Shown here: one piece after another, positions 39,558 through 48,509 of the stretch | How the letters are laid out: each line of letters starts with the position of its first letter | Numbering within the stretch: position 1 is the first letter of the stretch | NCBI RefSeq assembly: GCF_016863475.1 | Contig: NZ_BOOY01000004.1 | Span: 1 to 64,000 of the forward strand | Origin: Spirilliplanes yamanashiensis | Lineage (GTDB): Bacteria > Actinomycetota > Actinomycetes > Mycobacteriales > Micromonosporaceae | Length of the DNA: 64,000 nucleotides | Direction of reading: 5' to 3' | Notes under the pieces: generated by a model | The model's input: only the letters and a program-made list of their open reading frames with translations | Databases searched by the model: none | What the model was told of the DNA's origin: nothing | Translations under genes and position numbers: made by a program

Positions 39558-40898
39558 TTACAGCTTCGCGTCCACGACCTCGCCGACGTTCGCCGCCACC
39601 AGCTCGTCGCGCAGCACCGCGGCGTCGCCCTCGACGACCACCGTCAGCCCGTCCGGGTGCAGGTGCGTCCGCGCCGCCGCCGACACCTCCTCGACGGTCG
39701 CGCCGAGCAGCCGCTCGCGCAGCGTCGCGTGGTAGTCGTCCGGCAGGCCGTGCAGCACCAGCGTCGCCAGGGCGCCCGCGATCGCGCCCGGGGTCTGCAT
39801 CTCCACCGACAGCTGCCCGGCGCGCCAGGTGCGGGCCACCGCCAGCTCGTCCTCCGTCACGCCGGTGGCCCGGGTGCGGGAGATCTCGCCGACCGTGTCC
39901 GCCAGCGCCGGGGCCGTCACCGCGGTCTGCACGGCCGCGCTCACCGAGAACCGGCCGAACCGGCGGGAGAACCCGAAGTCGCCCCGGATGCCGTACGTGT
40001 AGCCGCGCACCTCGCGGATCAGGTGGTTGAGCCGGGACGTGAACGCCCCGCCCAGCACCGTCGCCGCCAGCGACATCGGCACGTAGTCCGGGTGCGCCCG
40101 GTGCGGGGCCCGGTGGCCCAGCCGCAGCGTCGACTGCACCGAGCCGGGCCGGTCGACGAGCAGCACCCGGCGGGCGTCGCGCACCGGCACGTCCAGCGGC
40201 TCGTCCACCGGCAGGTCGTCGCCGGAGGTGCCCGCGAACGCGGCCGCGGCCAGCGCGTCCAGGTCCAGCACGTCCAGGTCGCCCGCCACCAGCAGGGTGC
40301 CCGGCCGCAGGAACCAGTCGGCGTGGAACGCGGCCACGTCGTCGGCCGTCACCGCCGCCGTGGACGCCGGGTCGCCGTGCAGCGGCCGGCCGTACCGGCC
40401 GTCGAACAGGTCCGCGCGCAGCGCCGCGTCCGCCCGCGGGCCGGGCTGCGCCCAGTCCATCTTGAGCGCGGTCACCTCGTCGTCGCGGACGCGGCTCACC
40501 TCCGCCGGGTCCAGCAGCGGGGTGCGGGCCGCCTCGGCCATCAGCTCGACCGCCGCCGGCAGCACCCCGACGGGCACGCCCACCGCCAGCCGGAACGCGT
40601 CCCAGTCGACCGATGTGGACAGCTCCGCGCCGAGCCCCTCCAGTGCCAGCGCGTACGCCGTCGCGTCGCGCTTCGTCGTGCCCTCCTCCAGCGCCTTCGC
40701 CAGCACCGACGCGGCGCCCTCGCGGCCCGCCGGCTCCCGGGCGGCGCCCGCGTCCAGCAGCAGCGACGCCGAGGCGAGCATCTGGCCCGGCAGGTGCGCG
40801 GCGACGACGCGGCCGCCCGCGACCGTGCGGCGCACGATGTCCGGGAAGCGGTACGGCCGGGCCGCGCCCGACCCCGGGCGTTCGGCGATCAGGGTCAC
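39558..40898 (-). CDS. M16-family peptidase subunit, non-catalytic partner
   Basis: 446 residues with the M16 fold (two homologous halves; RLGHRAPHRAHPDYVPM and RGYTYGIRGDFGF in the second) but no HxxEH zinc motif: the matching stretch reads AASVLAKALEEGT. In paired M16 enzymes the subunit lacking zinc supplies the substrate-clamping RY element, and RGYTYG is here. GTG 40898 overlaps the stop of the catalytic gene by four bases (GTGA), so the two are made together. Confidence 0.88.
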   Translation of the reverse strand: MTLIAERPGSGAARPYRFPDIVRRTVAGGRVVAAHLPGQMLASASLLLDAGAAREPAGREGAASVLAKALEEGTTKRDATAYALALEGLGAELSTSVDWDAFRLAVGVPVGVLPAAVELMAEAARTPLLDPAEVSRVRDDEVTALKMDWAQPGPRADAALRADLFDGRYGRPLHGDPASTAAVTADDVAAFHADWFLRPGTLLVAGDLDVLDLDALAAAAFAGTSGDDLPVDEPLDVPVRDARRVLLVDRPGSVQSTLRLGHRAPHRAHPDYVPMSLAATVLGGAFTSRLNHLIREVRGYTYGIRGDFGFSRRFGRFSVSAAVQTAVTAPALADTVGEISRTRATGVTEDELAVARTWRAGQLSVEMQTPGAIAGALATLVLHGLPDDYHATLRERLLGATVEEVSAAARTHLHPDGLTVVVEGDAAVLRDELVAANVGEVVDAKL

Positions 40899-42211
40899 GC
40901 GGTCTCCTCGGTCTGCTCGGGCAGGTAGGTCAGGGTCACCCGGGACTCGGGCGTGAACAGCTCCGCGGCGGCCTGCGTCACGTCGGCCGCCGTCACCGCC
41001 AGCCAGCCGCCCAGCCGCTCGCCGGCCCGGGCCGGGTCGCCGAACTGGGTCGCGTACCGGCCGAGGGTGTCGGCGCGGCCGCCCACCGTGGACAGCCCGC
41101 GCCACCACGACGTGGTCAGCAGCGCCTTCGCGCGGTCCAGCTCGGCCTCGGTCACCGGCTCGTCGACCAGGCTGTCGAGCACCTCGCCCAGGCCCGCCTC
41201 CAGGTCCTCGACGGCCACGCCGTCCTTCACCGTGGCGGTGACGATGACGGGCGCCGGGGCGTGCGCCAGGTCCACGCCGTACGCGCCGATGTAGTCCGGC
41301 TGCGCGATCCGCTTGCCGTCCGCGAGCCGCTGGTACAGCCGGCTGCCGCGGCCGCTGCCGAGCACCGTCGCCAGCACCGTGGCGGCGTCGTAGCCGGGCG
41401 TGCCGAACGGGTGCGTGCGGTGCGACAGGTAGATGCGCGCCGCCGGCACCGCCCCGACCACCGTCTCGCGGGCCGGCTCGGTGAGCCCGCCGGCGAGCGT
41501 GCCGTCCGGGGCCGGCGGGATGTCCGGCTTGGCGGGCAGGGACCCGAAGTACTTCTGCGCCAGCCCGAACACCGTCTCGGCGTCGGTGTCGCCGACGACG
41601 GTCAGCACCGCGTTGTTCGGCGCGTAGTACAGGGTGTGGAACGCCTGGAACGTCGCCAGGTCGGCCGCGTTCAGGTCCTCCATCGAGCCGATCGTGGCGT
41701 GGTGGTACGGGTGCCCCGGCGGGTACAGCAGCGGCAGCAGGCGCAGCCACGCGTCGCCGTACGGCACGTTCTCGTACCGCTGCCGGCGCTCGTTCTTCAC
41801 CACCTCGCGCTGGTTGTCCAGCGTCTCCTGGGTCAAGGCGGGCACCAGGCCGCCCATCCGGTCGGCCTCCAGCCACAGCGCCAGCTCGAGGTGCTCCGAC
41901 GGCATCGTCTCGAAGTAATTGGTGCGGTCCGGGTTCGTCGTCGCGTTCAGCGAGCCGCCCGAGCCCTGCACCAGCTTCATGTGCTCGGTCTTCGCCACGT
42001 GCACCGAGCCCTCGAACATCAGGTGCTCGAAGAGGTGCGCGAAGCCGGTCTGGCCGGCGGGCTCGTGCCGGGAGCCCACGTCGTACCACAGGTTCACGCA
42101 CACGACCGGCGCGGTGCGGTCGGAGCTGACGACGACCCGCAGGCCGTTGTCCAGCCGTGCGGTTTCGATCGGCCACGGATAACCCGTGGTGGCCACAGAC
42201 GGTGACGGCAC
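40895..42211 (-). CDS. M16-family zinc metallopeptidase, catalytic subunit
   Basis: 438 residues with the inverted zinc motif His59-Leu-Phe-Glu62-His63 (FAHLFEHLMFEGS) and the distal Glu region near NQREVVKNERRQRYEN. No signal peptide, so it is probably cytoplasmic, degrading small peptides with its partner. GTG 42211 follows a strong gaggagg site. Divergent from moxR with a 67-bp shared gap. Confidence 0.92.
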   Translation of the reverse strand: MPSPSVATTGYPWPIETARLDNGLRVVVSSDRTAPVVCVNLWYDVGSRHEPAGQTGFAHLFEHLMFEGSVHVAKTEHMKLVQGSGGSLNATTNPDRTNYFETMPSEHLELALWLEADRMGGLVPALTQETLDNQREVVKNERRQRYENVPYGDAWLRLLPLLYPPGHPYHHATIGSMEDLNAADLATFQAFHTLYYAPNNAVLTVVGDTDAETVFGLAQKYFGSLPAKPDIPPAPDGTLAGGLTEPARETVVGAVPAARIYLSHRTHPFGTPGYDAATVLATVLGSGRGSRLYQRLADGKRIAQPDYIGAYGVDLAHAPAPVIVTATVKDGVAVEDLEAGLGEVLDSLVDEPVTEAELDRAKALLTTSWWRGLSTVGGRADTLGRYATQFGDPARAGERLGGWLAVTAADVTQAAAELFTPESRVTLTYLPEQTEETA

Positions 42212-42278
42212 ACAACCTCCTCGACGTACGGACCCCCAGCATTCCAGCTTCGGTCAGCTTTCGGTCACCGGTGGTGCC

Positions 42279-43324
<1,046 letters not shown>

Positions 43325-43328
<4 letters not shown>

Positions 43329-44302
43329 GCGGCGGCGCCACCGTCACCGAGCTGCTGCCGCAGCGGCGGCTGCGCCGGCTGGAGCTGCAGATCACCCGGC
43401 GGCTCGACGGGCTCCTGCACGGCCAGCACCTCGGGCTGCTGCCCGGCGTCGGCTCCGAGCCCGCGGGCAGCCGCGAGTACCGGGCCGGCGAGGACGAGGT
43501 GCGGCGCATGGACTGGGCCGTCACCGCCCGCACCGCCGTGCCGCACGTCCGGCAGCTCGACGCCGACCGCGAGCTCGCCACCTGGGTGCTCGTGGACGCG
43601 ACGCCCAGCATGGACTTCGGCACCGGCGAGCTGGAGAAGCGGGAGCTGGCCGTGGCGGGGGTCGCCGCGGTCGGGTTCCTCACCGCGGGCGCCGGCAACC
43701 GGCTCGGGGCGTACCTGCTCGGCGGCGACGGCATCACCCGGTTCCCGGCCCGCACCGGCCGCACCCACCTGCTCGGGCTGCTGCGGGCGCTGCTGGCCGT
43801 GCCGCGCGGCATCCCGGCCGCCCAGCCGGTGCCGCTCGCCGCGGCGGTCGACAACCTGCACCGGGCCACCCCCCGGCGCGGCCTGGTCGTGGTCGTCAGC
43901 GACTTCCTCGACGGGCTGCCCGACGACGGCCTCGGCCCGGGCGCGCCCGACTGGGAGAAGCCGCTGCGCCGGCTCGCCGCCCGGCACCAGGTGCTCGCCG
44001 TGCACGTCACCGACCCGCGCGAGCGGGAGCTGCCCGACGTCGGGCTCATCACGCTGGTCGACCCGGAGACGGGCGCCCGCCGCGAGGTCGGCACGGCCAG
44101 CCGCCGGCTGCGCGAGCGGTACGCCGCCGCGGCCGCCGAGCAGCAGCGGGCCGTCGCCGCCGCGCTGCGCCGCACCGGCGCCGCCCACCTGACGCTGTCG
44201 ACCGACCGGGACTGGGTCGCCGACATCGTGCGCCACGTCCACACCCAGCGCCGGCTCGCCGCCGGCGCCCGCCACCGACCCATCGGGGGAGGCACTCCGT
44301 GA
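43325..44302 (+). CDS. DUF58 protein
   Basis: 325 residues, soluble, with the DUF58 core GSREYRAGEDEVRRMDW and a degenerate VWA-like fold (LATWVLVDATPSMDFG). It is the usual partner of MoxR. ATG 43325 overlaps the moxR stop by four bases and its own stop overlaps the next GTG by four, implying fixed stoichiometry. Confidence 0.93.
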
Positions 44303-45273
44303 CGTTCGAGGCCCCGGCCCGGCTGTGGCTGCTCGCCGCCGTCGCCGCACTGGTGATCGCGTACCTGCTGCTGCAGCGCCGCCGCAGCGCGTACGCGGTC
44401 CGGTTCACCAATCTCAAGCTGCTCGACCGGGTCGCGCCGAAGCGCCCGGCCTGGCGGCGGCACGTGCCCGCCGGCCTGTTCGTCGCGATGCTGGCGCTGC
44501 TGGTGGTCGGCTTCGCCCGCCCGCAGGACGACGTGCGGGTGCCGCGCGAGCGGGCCACCGTCATCGTCGCCGTCGACGTGTCCAACTCGATGCTCGCCGA
44601 CGACGTGGCGCCCGACCGGCTCACCGCCGCGAAGGCGGCCGCGCACGAGTTCGTCGGCGGGCTGCCCGAGCAGTTCAACGTCGGGCTGGTCGGGTTCGCG
44701 GGCGCCGCCAACGTGGTCGTCGCCCCGGTCACCGACCGGCCGGCCGTGGCCGCCGCCATCGACCGGCTGGCCCAGGGCGAGGGCCCGCAGGGCACCGCCA
44801 TCGGCGAGGCCATCGCCACCTCCCTCGACGCCGTCCGCAACCTCGACGCGCAGGCCGCCGAGGACCCGCCGCCCGCCCGGGTGGTGCTGCTGTCCGACGG
44901 CGCGAACACGGCCGGGCGGGACCCGGCGACGGCGTCCGCGCTCGCCGCGCAGCTCGGCGTCCCCGTCGACGCGATCTCGTTCGGCACCGCCGACGGCGTC
45001 ATCGGCGGGCGGGGCGCGTCCGGCACCGCCGTCGCCGGCCAGCGCGTGCCCGTCGACGGCGAGACGCTGCAGGCCGTGGCGCAGGCCACCGGCGGCGGCT
45101 ACTTCGAGGCCGGCACCAGCGAGCAGCTGCGCGACGTGTACGCCGACATCGGCAGCTCCGTCGGCCACGAGACGCGCGTGCAGGACGTGTCGGCCCGGTT
45201 CATCGGCGCCGGCCTGGTGCTCGCCCTGCTCGCCGCCCTCGCGTCCATGTTCTGGTTCGCCCGGCTTCCCTGA
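44299..45273 (+). CDS. Membrane VWA-domain protein (BatA-like)
   Basis: 324 residues. Two N-terminal membrane helices (about 7-22 and 54-72), a VWA domain with an intact MIDAS (VAVDVSNSM, then GTAIGEA and LLSDGANT), and a C-terminal helix (AGLVLALLAALASMFWFA). It resembles BatA/BatB, the membrane partners of MoxR. The metal site suggests a protein ligand in the extracytoplasmic space or membrane complex. GTG start overlaps the DUF58 stop. Confidence 0.93.
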   Translation: MTFEAPARLWLLAAVAALVIAYLLLQRRRSAYAVRFTNLKLLDRVAPKRPAWRRHVPAGLFVAMLALLVVGFARPQDDVRVPRERATVIVAVDVSNSMLADDVAPDRLTAAKAAAHEFVGGLPEQFNVGLVGFAGAANVVVAPVTDRPAVAAAIDRLAQGEGPQGTAIGEAIATSLDAVRNLDAQAAEDPPPARVVLLSDGANTAGRDPATASALAAQLGVPVDAISFGTADGVIGGRGASGTAVAGQRVPVDGETLQAVAQATGGGYFEAGTSEQLRDVYADIGSSVGHETRVQDVSARFIGAGLVLALLAALASMFWFARLP

Positions 45274-45289
45274 CCCGACTGGAGTGACC

Positions 45290-46186
45290 ATGACCGCACC
45301 GACGCAGACGGGCCTGGGCGGCGCGCCCCGCGGTCCGGAGTTCTACTCGCCCGGCCTCGACGAGCGGCCGCCCGGCGGCGCCGTGCCCCCGGGCGGCGGG
45401 GCACACACGGCCCGCACCGGCGGCCGGGGACCGCTGATCGCGGCGGCCGGCCTGGTCGTCGCGCTGTCCGCCGGCGCGGGCGGCGCGGCCGGCTGGTGGG
45501 CCGGCGGGGACGGCGACACCGCCACCGCCGCGGCGCCCGCCGCCCCCGGCGCCGCCACCGGACCGGCCGCCCCCACCGGCGCGGTGCCCGGCGACCTCGT
45601 CGGCGCGGCCGCCCGGGCGCTGCCGGGCGTCGTGTCCGTCCAGGTGCGCGGCGCGGGCGGCGGCGGCACCGGCTCCGGCTTCGCCTACGACGCCCGGGGC
45701 CACGTCATCACCAACAACCACGTCGTCGACTCCGGCGGCGCCGTCAGCGTCGTCGGCTCCGACGGCCGCCGCCGCACCGCCGAGGTCGTCGGCCGCGACG
45801 CCCGCAGCGACATCGCCGTCCTGCGCGTCACCGGCGCCGGCTACCCGCCGCTCGCGCTCGCCGACCCCGCGAGCGTGCGGGTGGGCGAGCCGGTGCTGGC
45901 GGTCGGCTCGCCGCTGGGGCTGTCCGGCACCGTCACCGCCGGCATCGTCAGCGCCACCGACCGCCCCGTGCGCCTCGGCGGGACGGCCGGGCGCACCGCG
46001 GTGCAGACCGACGCGTCCATCAACCCCGGCAACTCCGGCGGCCCGCTCGTCAACGCCCGCGGCGAGGTGATCGGCGTCAACACCGCCATCGCCACGCTGG
46101 AGGGCGGCGGCAGCATCGGCATCGGGTTCGCGGTGCCGATCGAGGAGGCGTCGCAGGTGGCGGCGCGCATCATCGCGGAAGGCTAG
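45290..46186 (+). CDS. Membrane-anchored trypsin-like serine protease without PDZ
   Basis: 298 residues: a Pro/Gly-rich cytoplasmic start, one membrane helix (about 48-70), an Ala/Pro linker and an HtrA-like protease domain with His in ITNNHVVDSG, Asp in SDIAVLRV and Ser in NPGNSGGPLV. It ends without a PDZ domain, unlike DegP/HtrA. ATG 45290 is preferred over GTG 45284 because ggag is then spaced six bases. It follows the VWA gene by 16 bases. Envelope quality control is the likely role. Confidence 0.92.
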   Translation: MTAPTQTGLGGAPRGPEFYSPGLDERPPGGAVPPGGGAHTARTGGRGPLIAAAGLVVALSAGAGGAAGWWAGGDGDTATAAAPAAPGAATGPAAPTGAVPGDLVGAAARALPGVVSVQVRGAGGGGTGSGFAYDARGHVITNNHVVDSGGAVSVVGSDGRRRTAEVVGRDARSDIAVLRVTGAGYPPLALADPASVRVGEPVLAVGSPLGLSGTVTAGIVSATDRPVRLGGTAGRTAVQTDASINPGNSGGPLVNARGEVIGVNTAIATLEGGGSIGIGFAVPIEEASQVAARIIAEG

Positions 46187-46189
46187 CGT
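46184..46189 (+). promoter_or_regulatory. Leaderless -10 box whose TAG is the upstream stop codon
   Basis: TAGCGT starts with the stop codon of the protease gene and lies exactly 6 bases before the ATG of the response regulator, so the two-component pair can be made from its own leaderless RNA. Confidence 0.5.
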
Positions 46190-46195
46190 CGGCGT

Positions 46196-46870
46196 ATGCG
46201 ACTGCTCGTGGTGGAGGACGAGGAGGACCTGGCCGGCGCGTTGCGCGTCGGCCTGGTCCGCGCCGGGTACGCGGTCGACGTCGCGCCCGGCGCCGCCGAG
46301 GCGGAGGAACTGCTGACCGTCAACGCGTACGACCTCATGCTGCTCGACGTCAACCTGCCCGACGGCGACGGGTTCACGCTGTGCCGGGCCCTGCGCGACG
46401 GCGCCATCGACGCGCCCGGCGACGTGCGGGTGCTGATGCTGACCGCCCGCGGCGGCCTCACCGACCGGGTCCGCGGGCTCGACGAGGGCGCCGACGACTA
46501 CCTCGTGAAGCCGTTCGCGCTGGAGGAGCTGCTCGCCCGGATCCGGGCGCTGCTGCGCCGCGACACCGGCGGCGGCTCCGCCGTCCTCACCGTCGGCGAC
46601 CTGTCGCTCGACGCCGCCCGGCACGAGGCGTCGCTGGCCGGCCGCCCGCTGCCGCTGACCCGCAAGGAGTTCGGGGTGCTCGAGTACCTGATGACCCGGC
46701 CCGGGCACGTGGTGCCCGCCGAGGAGCTGCTCGAGCACGTGTGGGACGCCAACGCCGACCCGTTCACCCAGACCGTCCGGGTCACCGTGGGCACGCTGCG
46801 GCGCAAGCTCGGCGGCGCCCGGATCGAGACGGTCGTGGGACGCGGCTACCGGCTGAGGAGCGCGTCGTGA
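46196..46870 (+). CDS. OmpR-family response regulator
   Basis: 224 residues: receiver domain with acidic pocket VEDEED, phospho-acceptor Asp51 (LLDVNLPDG) and Lys in DDYLVKPFA; winged-helix DNA-binding domain with LTRKEFGVLEYL and VTVGTLRRKLGG. The GTG of the sensor kinase overlaps its stop, so the pair is co-translated. Confidence 0.95.
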   Translation: MRLLVVEDEEDLAGALRVGLVRAGYAVDVAPGAAEAEELLTVNAYDLMLLDVNLPDGDGFTLCRALRDGAIDAPGDVRVLMLTARGGLTDRVRGLDEGADDYLVKPFALEELLARIRALLRRDTGGGSAVLTVGDLSLDAARHEASLAGRPLPLTRKEFGVLEYLMTRPGHVVPAEELLEHVWDANADPFTQTVRVTVGTLRRKLGGARIETVVGRGYRLRSAS

Positions 46871-48072
46871 GCGTCGTGCGCAGCATCCGGTTCCGGCTCA
46901 CCGTCCTGTACTCGACGCTGCTGTTCGCGCTGGCCGCCACCGGGCTGGCCGTCACGTACGTCGCCGTCGAGCGGGCCACCGACCCTAAGCCGCTGACCGA
47001 GAGCTACCAGGCGTATCTGGTGAAGCAGAAGGCCGACGGCCGGGTCGTGCCGGTCGGGGAGGCGATGGAGGTGGCGGCGGTGTCCGCCATCGAGGACGAG
47101 GTGAACCTGCGGCTGCTCGGCACCGTGCGGACGTACTCGTTCGTCGCGCTCGGCGTGCTGTTCCTCGCCAGCCTCGGCATCGGCTGGATCCTGGCCGGGC
47201 GGGCGCTGCGGCCGGTGGGCCGGATCGCCCGCACCGCCCGCGAGATCCAGGCCACCGACCTGTCCCGGCGCATCCGCCTGGACGGCCCGCAGGACGAGCT
47301 GCGCGACCTCGCCGACACCATCGACTCGATGCTGGACCGGCTCGACGACGCGTTCCGGGCGCAGCGCCAGCTCATCGACGACGCGTCGCACGAGCTGCGC
47401 AGCCCGCTGGCCATCATCCGCACCAACCTGGACGCCTCGCTGACCGTCGCGTCCGCCCCGGCCGACGAGCGGGAGCGGGCCGTCGCCGTGGTCGACCGGG
47501 CCACCACCCGCATGTCGCGGCTCGTCGAGGACCTGCTCGCCACGGCCCGCCGGGACGCGGGCGCGCTCGCCGACACCGACGTCGACCTCGCCGCCGCCGC
47601 GCTGGAGGCCGGCGAGGAGTTCGCCGCCGTCGCCGCCGAGCGCGGCCTCGCCATCCGGTACGCGGTCACCGACGACCTGCACCTCATCGGCGACCCGGAC
47701 GCCCTGCGCCGCGCCGCCGTGAACCTGCTGTCCAACGCCGTCCGCCTCGCCCCGGCGGGCAGCACCGTCACGATCGGCGCCGGCCGCGACGGCGGCTGGC
47801 TGTGGCTGGCCGTCGCCGACGAGGGCCCCGGCATCGCCCCGGGCGACCTGCCGCGCGTCTTCGACCGGTTCTGGCGCACCGCCGACGCCGCGGGCGCCTC
47901 GCGCGACCGCCGCACCGGGCTGGGCCTGGCCATCGTCCGGCAGATCGTGGAGTCGCACGGCGGGCACGCGGTCGCGTTCTCCGCCCTCGGCGCGGGCAGC
48001 ACGTTCGTGCTGTGGCTGCCGTCCGCCGAGCGCACCGACGACGCCCCGCCCCCCACGACGGCGCCGCTGTAG
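46867..48072 (+). CDS. Two-component sensor histidine kinase
   Basis: 401 residues: membrane helices at about 10-33 and 88-110 around a short ~55-residue extracytoplasmic sensor, a HAMP domain (GRALRPVGRIARTAREI), HisKA with His175 in DDASHELRSPLAI, then the ATPase with N box NLLSNAVRLA, G1 DEGPGIAPGD, F box and G2 GLGLAIVRQIV. The small sensor is typical of envelope-stress kinases. Coupled by GTGA to its regulator and directly downstream of a membrane protease. Confidence 0.95.
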   Translation: MSVVRSIRFRLTVLYSTLLFALAATGLAVTYVAVERATDPKPLTESYQAYLVKQKADGRVVPVGEAMEVAAVSAIEDEVNLRLLGTVRTYSFVALGVLFLASLGIGWILAGRALRPVGRIARTAREIQATDLSRRIRLDGPQDELRDLADTIDSMLDRLDDAFRAQRQLIDDASHELRSPLAIIRTNLDASLTVASAPADERERAVAVVDRATTRMSRLVEDLLATARRDAGALADTDVDLAAAALEAGEEFAAVAAERGLAIRYAVTDDLHLIGDPDALRRAAVNLLSNAVRLAPAGSTVTIGAGRDGGWLWLAVADEGPGIAPGDLPRVFDRFWRTADAAGASRDRRTGLGLAIVRQIVESHGGHAVAFSALGAGSTFVLWLPSAERTDDAPPPTTAPL

Positions 48073-48086
48073 GCGATATTGGGGGC

Positions 48087-48509
48087 GTGAACGGCGACCT
48101 GCGCGTGACGGACCGGCTGGAGATCCCGGCCGGCGAGCTGGCGTGGCGGTTCTCCCGGGCGAGCGGCCCCGGCGGGCAGGGCGTCAACACCACGGACTCG
48201 CGGGTCGAGCTGTCCTGGGACCTGGGCGCCTCGGAGGTGCTGCCGCCGCCGCTGCGCGAGCGCGCGCTGGAGCGCCTCGGCGGCCGGCTGGTCGGCGGGG
48301 TGCTGACCGTGGTGGCGGCGGAGCACCGGTCGCAGCTGCGCAACCGGGAGGCCGCCGCCGCCCGGCTCGCCGCGCTCGTCGCGCAGGCCGTCGCCGCGCC
48401 GCCGAAGAAGCGGCGCCCCACCCGCCCCTCGAAGGGCTCGGTGGAGCGCCGCATCGCCGCGAAGAAGCGCCGCGGCGCCATCAAGAAGAACCGGCGCGGC
48501 GAGGACTAG
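48087..48509 (+). CDS. arfB: ArfB-like peptidyl-tRNA hydrolase (ribosome rescue)
   Basis: 140 residues with the release-factor catalytic motif SGPGGQGVNTTDSRVEL and a very basic, flexible C-terminal tail (KKRRPTRPSKGSVERRIAAK...) that in ArfB/YaeJ enters the empty mRNA channel. It frees stalled ribosomes by hydrolysing the peptidyl-tRNA ester. GTG 48087 has GATATT 6 bases upstream, a possible leaderless start. It overlaps the convergent subtilase stop by four bases. Confidence 0.92.
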   Translation: MNGDLRVTDRLEIPAGELAWRFSRASGPGGQGVNTTDSRVELSWDLGASEVLPPPLRERALERLGGRLVGGVLTVVAAEHRSQLRNREAAAARLAALVAQAVAAPPKKRRPTRPSKGSVERRIAAKKRRGAIKKNRRGED

